Of a stretch of DNA of 9,197 bases, positions 7,280 to 9,197 are shown piece after piece. Under the pieces are notes generated by a model, which was not told where the DNA came from, made no database searches, and saw nothing but the letters and a program-made list of their open reading frames with translations. The stretch is from the NCBI GenBank assembly GCA_903959355.1, contig CAJBWJ010000081.1, forward strand, positions 1 to 9,197. Direction: 5' to 3'. The number at the start of each line of letters is the position of its first letter. Positions within the stretch are counted from its first letter, which is position 1. This stretch comes from an uncultured bacterium (lineage in GTDB: Bacteria; Patescibacteriota; Microgenomatia; UBA1400; PJMF01). A program made the position numbers and the translations under genes.

Positions 7280-7504
7280 ATGAGAGAAAAAATGTTAGAT
7301 ATAAGCGAACACACTTATACAGAATTAAAAAAAATCTCTAAAAGAGAAAAAATGACTCTTCCAAAAACATTAATTTGGGTCAGAGAAGCATTTGGTATTA
7401 AAGCTGAAGAAACTTATCTAAAAAAACATAGCAGAGATGTTTTGAAAAAAGCGAGACGTTCTTTAAATCCGAAACCGGTGAAACTTGAAAAAGAAGTTTC
7501 CTAA
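7280..7504 (+). CDS. small hypothetical protein between two tRNA genes
   Basis: Not recognised. From ATG 7280 it has 74 residues; ATG 7292 (starting MLDISEHTYTEL) is also possible, and the open frame before 7280 runs back into the tRNA-Arg gene and is discounted. The protein is basic and probably helical, with 'ISEHTYTELKKISKREKMTL' followed by 'PKTLIWVREAFGIKAEETY' and a Lys/Arg-rich C-terminus. A short strand followed by two helices could fit a ribbon-helix-helix type DNA-binding fold, but that is a weak guess from pattern. No toxin-like partner is adjacent. The TAA stop is three bases before the tRNA-His gene, so processing of tRNA-Arg and tRNA-His would release the mRNA with almost no 3' tail. 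No clear Shine-Dalgarno. Confidence 0.6.
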   Translation: MREKMLDISEHTYTELKKISKREKMTLPKTLIWVREAFGIKAEETYLKKHSRDVLKKARRSLNPKPVKLEKEVS

Positions 7505-7507
7505 AAT

Positions 7508-7581
7508 GGTGGTTGTAGCTCAATTGGTAGAGCGCCGCTCTGTGGCAGCGGAGGTAGCGGGATCGTAGCCCGTCAGCCACC
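7508..7581 (+). tRNA. tRNA-His (anticodon GTG)
   Basis: Cloverleaf: G-1 at 7508, acceptor GTGGTTG paired with CAGCCAC (one U-G pair), D arm GCTC/GAGC, anticodon stem CCGCT/AGCGG with loop CTGTGGC (anticodon GTG at 7542-7544), variable loop AGGTA, T stem GCGGG/CCCGT. G-1 facing discriminator C73 (7581) is the identity mark of tRNA-His and supports the call. The T-loop ATCGTAG is unusual: position 54 is A and position 58 is T, the reverse of the conserved T54-A58 pair. A complete CCA is not encoded after C73. A run of seven T at 7596-7602 follows. Confidence 0.93.
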
Positions 7582-7616
7582 CAGATAGTTTAAAGTTTTT
7601 TTACTCTCTCCAAATC

Positions 7617-7625
7617 TGCTATAGT
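7617..7625 (+). promoter_or_regulatory. extended -10 promoter of the NAGPA-like gene (leaderless)
   Basis: TGCTATAGT is an extended -10 element (TG, one base, TATAGT at 7620-7625). Transcription should start near 7632, one base before the ATG at 7633, so the mRNA would be leaderless or nearly so. The -35 region is only a T-run. This also argues against the GTG at 7624, which lies inside the -10 box. Confidence 0.55.
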
Positions 7626-7632
7626 GTACAGA

Positions 7633-8856
7633 ATGAATTTTAGACTAAGTTCCATCAAGATAATAAATCACTTTCTCAGTTTTCTTCGCAAATATCAGTT
7701 GCCAATTCTAGAACTAGTTTTTTTCCTAATTTGTTTAATTGTCGCTCTAATTTTGTGGAGGCGCTCTACTCTTTTGCATTTAGAAACAACCGCTAACCTT
7801 CTTATTGAAAAGGAAAGCATCTCTAATGAGCTGTCGAATACAAAGAATGAATTATCTTTATTAAAAAATGAAGATCAAAAAATAAAAAACGATCAACTCC
7901 AGACTCAGTTGCAGGATCTCAAAAAAGCTAATCTCAGTGCGGTAACTGAATACGAACGAATTCTAAGAATTAAAGAGGATGGTGTCAAAACAGACGATCT
8001 GCAAAAAAAATGGGCTAGCATTCTTTCTTACTTAGGTAAAAATGAATACGCTTCGGCTTCTACATCACTTACTGAGCTTGCCAGTAGCATCACTGATCTT
8101 GAAAAAAAATTAGCCCTAGAATCTGCGCTTAAAATTCCCAATGTAGCTGTGAACAATCAAGCTCCAGCATCAGGTTTTTCTCAACAAAAAGTTGAGACTT
8201 CAGCGGGTTCTATAGTAATTAGCTTAGTTGCTGGCGATCTCAGCTCTACGCGGGTAATTGTTGACACGGCAAGTGATGGCACTTGTGCAAATGACTGTCC
8301 AGTTTTATCTCTTGGAGATTATGTATCTAGAAGTGGTGCTTTTGCTGGCATAAATGGTTCTTATTTTTGTCCAGCAAGTTACCCCAATTGTGCTGATAAA
8401 AAGAATAGTTTTGATTTGTTAGTGATGAATAAAAATAAAATTTATTTTAATTCTGACAACAACGTTTATAGCAATAATCCAGCTGTGATTTTCCTAGGCA
8501 GCTCAGTACGTTTTGTCGGAGCAGCTTCTATGTGGGGACGAGATACAGGCATTGATAGTATGTTGTCGAATTATCCTCTACTCATTAGCGGAAGCGAAGT
8601 GGTTTTTGGCGGAGATGGTGATCCTAAAAAGGGTTCTAAGGGGAATCGAAGCTTTGTCGCTAATAAAGGAAATACTGTTTATATCGGTGTTGTCCATGGA
8701 GCTACTGTAGCTGAAGCAGCAATTGCATTGAAAACATTAGGTATGGAAAATGCTATGAATTTAGATAGTGGAGGTTCCACTGCACTTTGGGCAAATGGAT
8801 ATAAGATTGGTCCAGGGCGAGCAATTCCAAATGCGATTCTCTTTGTGAAAAAATGA
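7633..8856 (+). CDS. membrane-anchored phosphodiester glycosidase (NAGPA-like) domain protein
   Basis: Protein of 407 residues from ATG 7633 (a GTG at 7624 would add three, but lies in the -10 box). Seen: a short basic cytoplasmic N-terminus; one transmembrane helix (about 24-42, followed by WRR); a Glu/Lys/Leu-rich coiled coil (about 45-120); a Ser/Thr/Ala-rich helical stretch to about 165; and a C-terminal domain (about 185-405) with the hallmarks of the phosphodiester glycosidase / NAGPA family: GINGSYF at 239-245, PLLISG at 315-320, GNRSFVA at 337-343, NLDSGGSTALWANG at 376-389 and GRAIPNAIL at 395-403. In that family the domain cleaves GlcNAc-1-phosphodiester links or acts on cell-wall glycans; the substrate here is unknown. 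Cys218/222 and Cys246/253 may form disulfides, which suits an extracellular location. Orientation is uncertain: WRR follows the helix and could favour the opposite topology. TGA and then TAA end the gene. Confidence 0.88.
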   Translation: MNFRLSSIKIINHFLSFLRKYQLPILELVFFLICLIVALILWRRSTLLHLETTANLLIEKESISNELSNTKNELSLLKNEDQKIKNDQLQTQLQDLKKANLSAVTEYERILRIKEDGVKTDDLQKKWASILSYLGKNEYASASTSLTELASSITDLEKKLALESALKIPNVAVNNQAPASGFSQQKVETSAGSIVISLVAGDLSSTRVIVDTASDGTCANDCPVLSLGDYVSRSGAFAGINGSYFCPASYPNCADKKNSFDLLVMNKNKIYFNSDNNVYSNNPAVIFLGSSVRFVGAASMWGRDTGIDSMLSNYPLLISGSEVVFGGDGDPKKGSKGNRSFVANKGNTVYIGVVHGATVAEAAIALKTLGMENAMNLDSGGSTALWANGYKIGPGRAIPNAILFVKK

Positions 8857-8857
8857 T

Positions 8858-8887
8858 AAAAAAATTGAATAAGTTGAATCCAACTTA
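8858..8887 (-). terminator. possible terminator of the HemW-like gene
   Basis: A perfect 7-bp inverted repeat (TAAGTTG 8870-8876, CAACTTA 8881-8887, loop of four) lies in the 79-base gap between convergent genes. Read on the minus strand the hairpin is followed by TTCAA and then seven T (8864-8858), a fair rho-independent layout for the gene entering from the right. The stem is AT-rich, and the plus-strand side lacks a T-run, so it is less likely to stop the NAGPA-like transcript. Confidence 0.4.
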
Positions 8888-8935
8888 CATTGTTAATGAT
8901 TTTAGAGAAGTATTTAAAATTGTTGAGTAAGATTT

Positions 8936-9197
8936 TTAAAAAATTTTTAACTCCAATAAAATATAATTGAGTAAATCTTTGCCTTTTGTTGTTAGATGAA
9001 TTTTTTCTTTATTTTCTTTAATCAATTTGATATCAATTAAATTTTGTAAGTTTTTTGTTTTTAAAATTTTCTTATCAATTCCTTCATTTGTGCGCAGTGC
9101 TAAAGAAATTGAACTAGCAAGCTGATCTTTTTTATTGATAGTTTCAACTTTTTCGATAGCGAGTTGATTTTGTTCAAGTTTTTGGCAATAAAGTTTA
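8936..9197 (-). CDS. C-terminal end of HemW-like radical SAM protein (partial)
   Basis: Eighty-six codons before a TAA stop (8936-8938); the N-terminal part lies beyond the window. The visible protein ends with 'SSISLALRTNEGIDKKIL', then 'LIDIKLIKENKEKIHLTTKG' and 'KDLLNYILLEL'. This matches the pattern of the HemN_C region at the end of HemW / coproporphyrinogen-III-oxidase-like proteins (L-x-L-R-x-x-E-G-I-D, a winged-helix-like stretch, then x-L-T-x-K-G-x-x-L-x-N). The radical SAM core with its CxxxCxxC motif would lie outside, so the call rests on the tail alone. HemW proteins bind heme and are thought to deliver it to acceptor proteins; true HemN makes heme precursors. The gene is convergent with the NAGPA-like gene. 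Confidence 0.65.
   Translation of the reverse strand, partial: KLYCQKLEQNQLAIEKVETINKKDQLASSISLALRTNEGIDKKILKTKNLQNLIDIKLIKENKEKIHLTTKGKDLLNYILLELKIF

Noticed and set aside
8854..8859. Recoded UGA (Gracilibacteria/SR1 code)
   Set aside because: The TGA ends the NAGPA-like domain at its normal C-terminus and is followed by TAA; no in-frame TGA occurs inside uvrA, uvrB or the surface genes.
9028..9037. Palindrome TTGATATCAA
   Set aside because: Ten-base palindrome inside the HemW-like coding region of AT-rich DNA; likely chance.

Overview
The window looks like AT-rich bacterial chromosome from a Candidate Phyla Radiation (Patescibacteria) organism, possibly Microgenomates. This is an inference from style: a small surface protein set with proline/threonine-rich linkers and Cys-rich modules, a 'QKQDTRNQA' stretch directly after a transmembrane helix, very short intergenic gaps, and first genes with almost no 5' leader. 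TAA, TAG and TGA all behave as stops, so there is no sign of the recoded-UGA code of Gracilibacteria/SR1. No lineage marker was compared, so the assignment is tentative.

Layout. On the minus strand, reading from about 7050 down to 1: uvrB (4933-7047), a 682-residue membrane-anchored modular surface protein (2845-4893) with a cohesin-like domain, Cys-rich repeats, a thrombospondin-1-like module and a C-terminal dockerin, a 237-residue membrane protein with a cohesin-like ectodomain (2124-2837), and uvrA (1-2088, C-terminal part outside the window). On the plus strand from about 7105: a promoter, tRNA-Arg(TCT), a small unrecognised gene (7280-7504), tRNA-His(GTG), then a membrane-anchored phosphodiester-glycosidase (NAGPA-like) protein (7633-8856). 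At the right edge a minus-strand gene enters whose C-terminus resembles the HemN_C region of HemW-type radical SAM proteins (8936-9197); a hairpin plus T-run that could terminate it lies in the convergent gap.

How the genes relate. UvrA and UvrB are partners in nucleotide excision repair, but here two surface-protein genes separate them. Those two genes are tightly coupled: the stop codon of the first overlaps the Shine-Dalgarno of the second. Together they encode a dockerin and two cohesin-like domains, so they may form a two-component, calcium-dependent surface assembly. This pair is the most interesting part of the window. A second theme is that uvrA, uvrB, the NAGPA-like gene and possibly the 682-residue gene carry a -10 box so close to the ATG that their mRNAs should be leaderless or nearly so, whereas the internal gene of the pair has a Shine-Dalgarno. 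No CRISPR array, insertion sequence, prophage or defence system was seen, and no gene-free stretch exceeds 100 bases.
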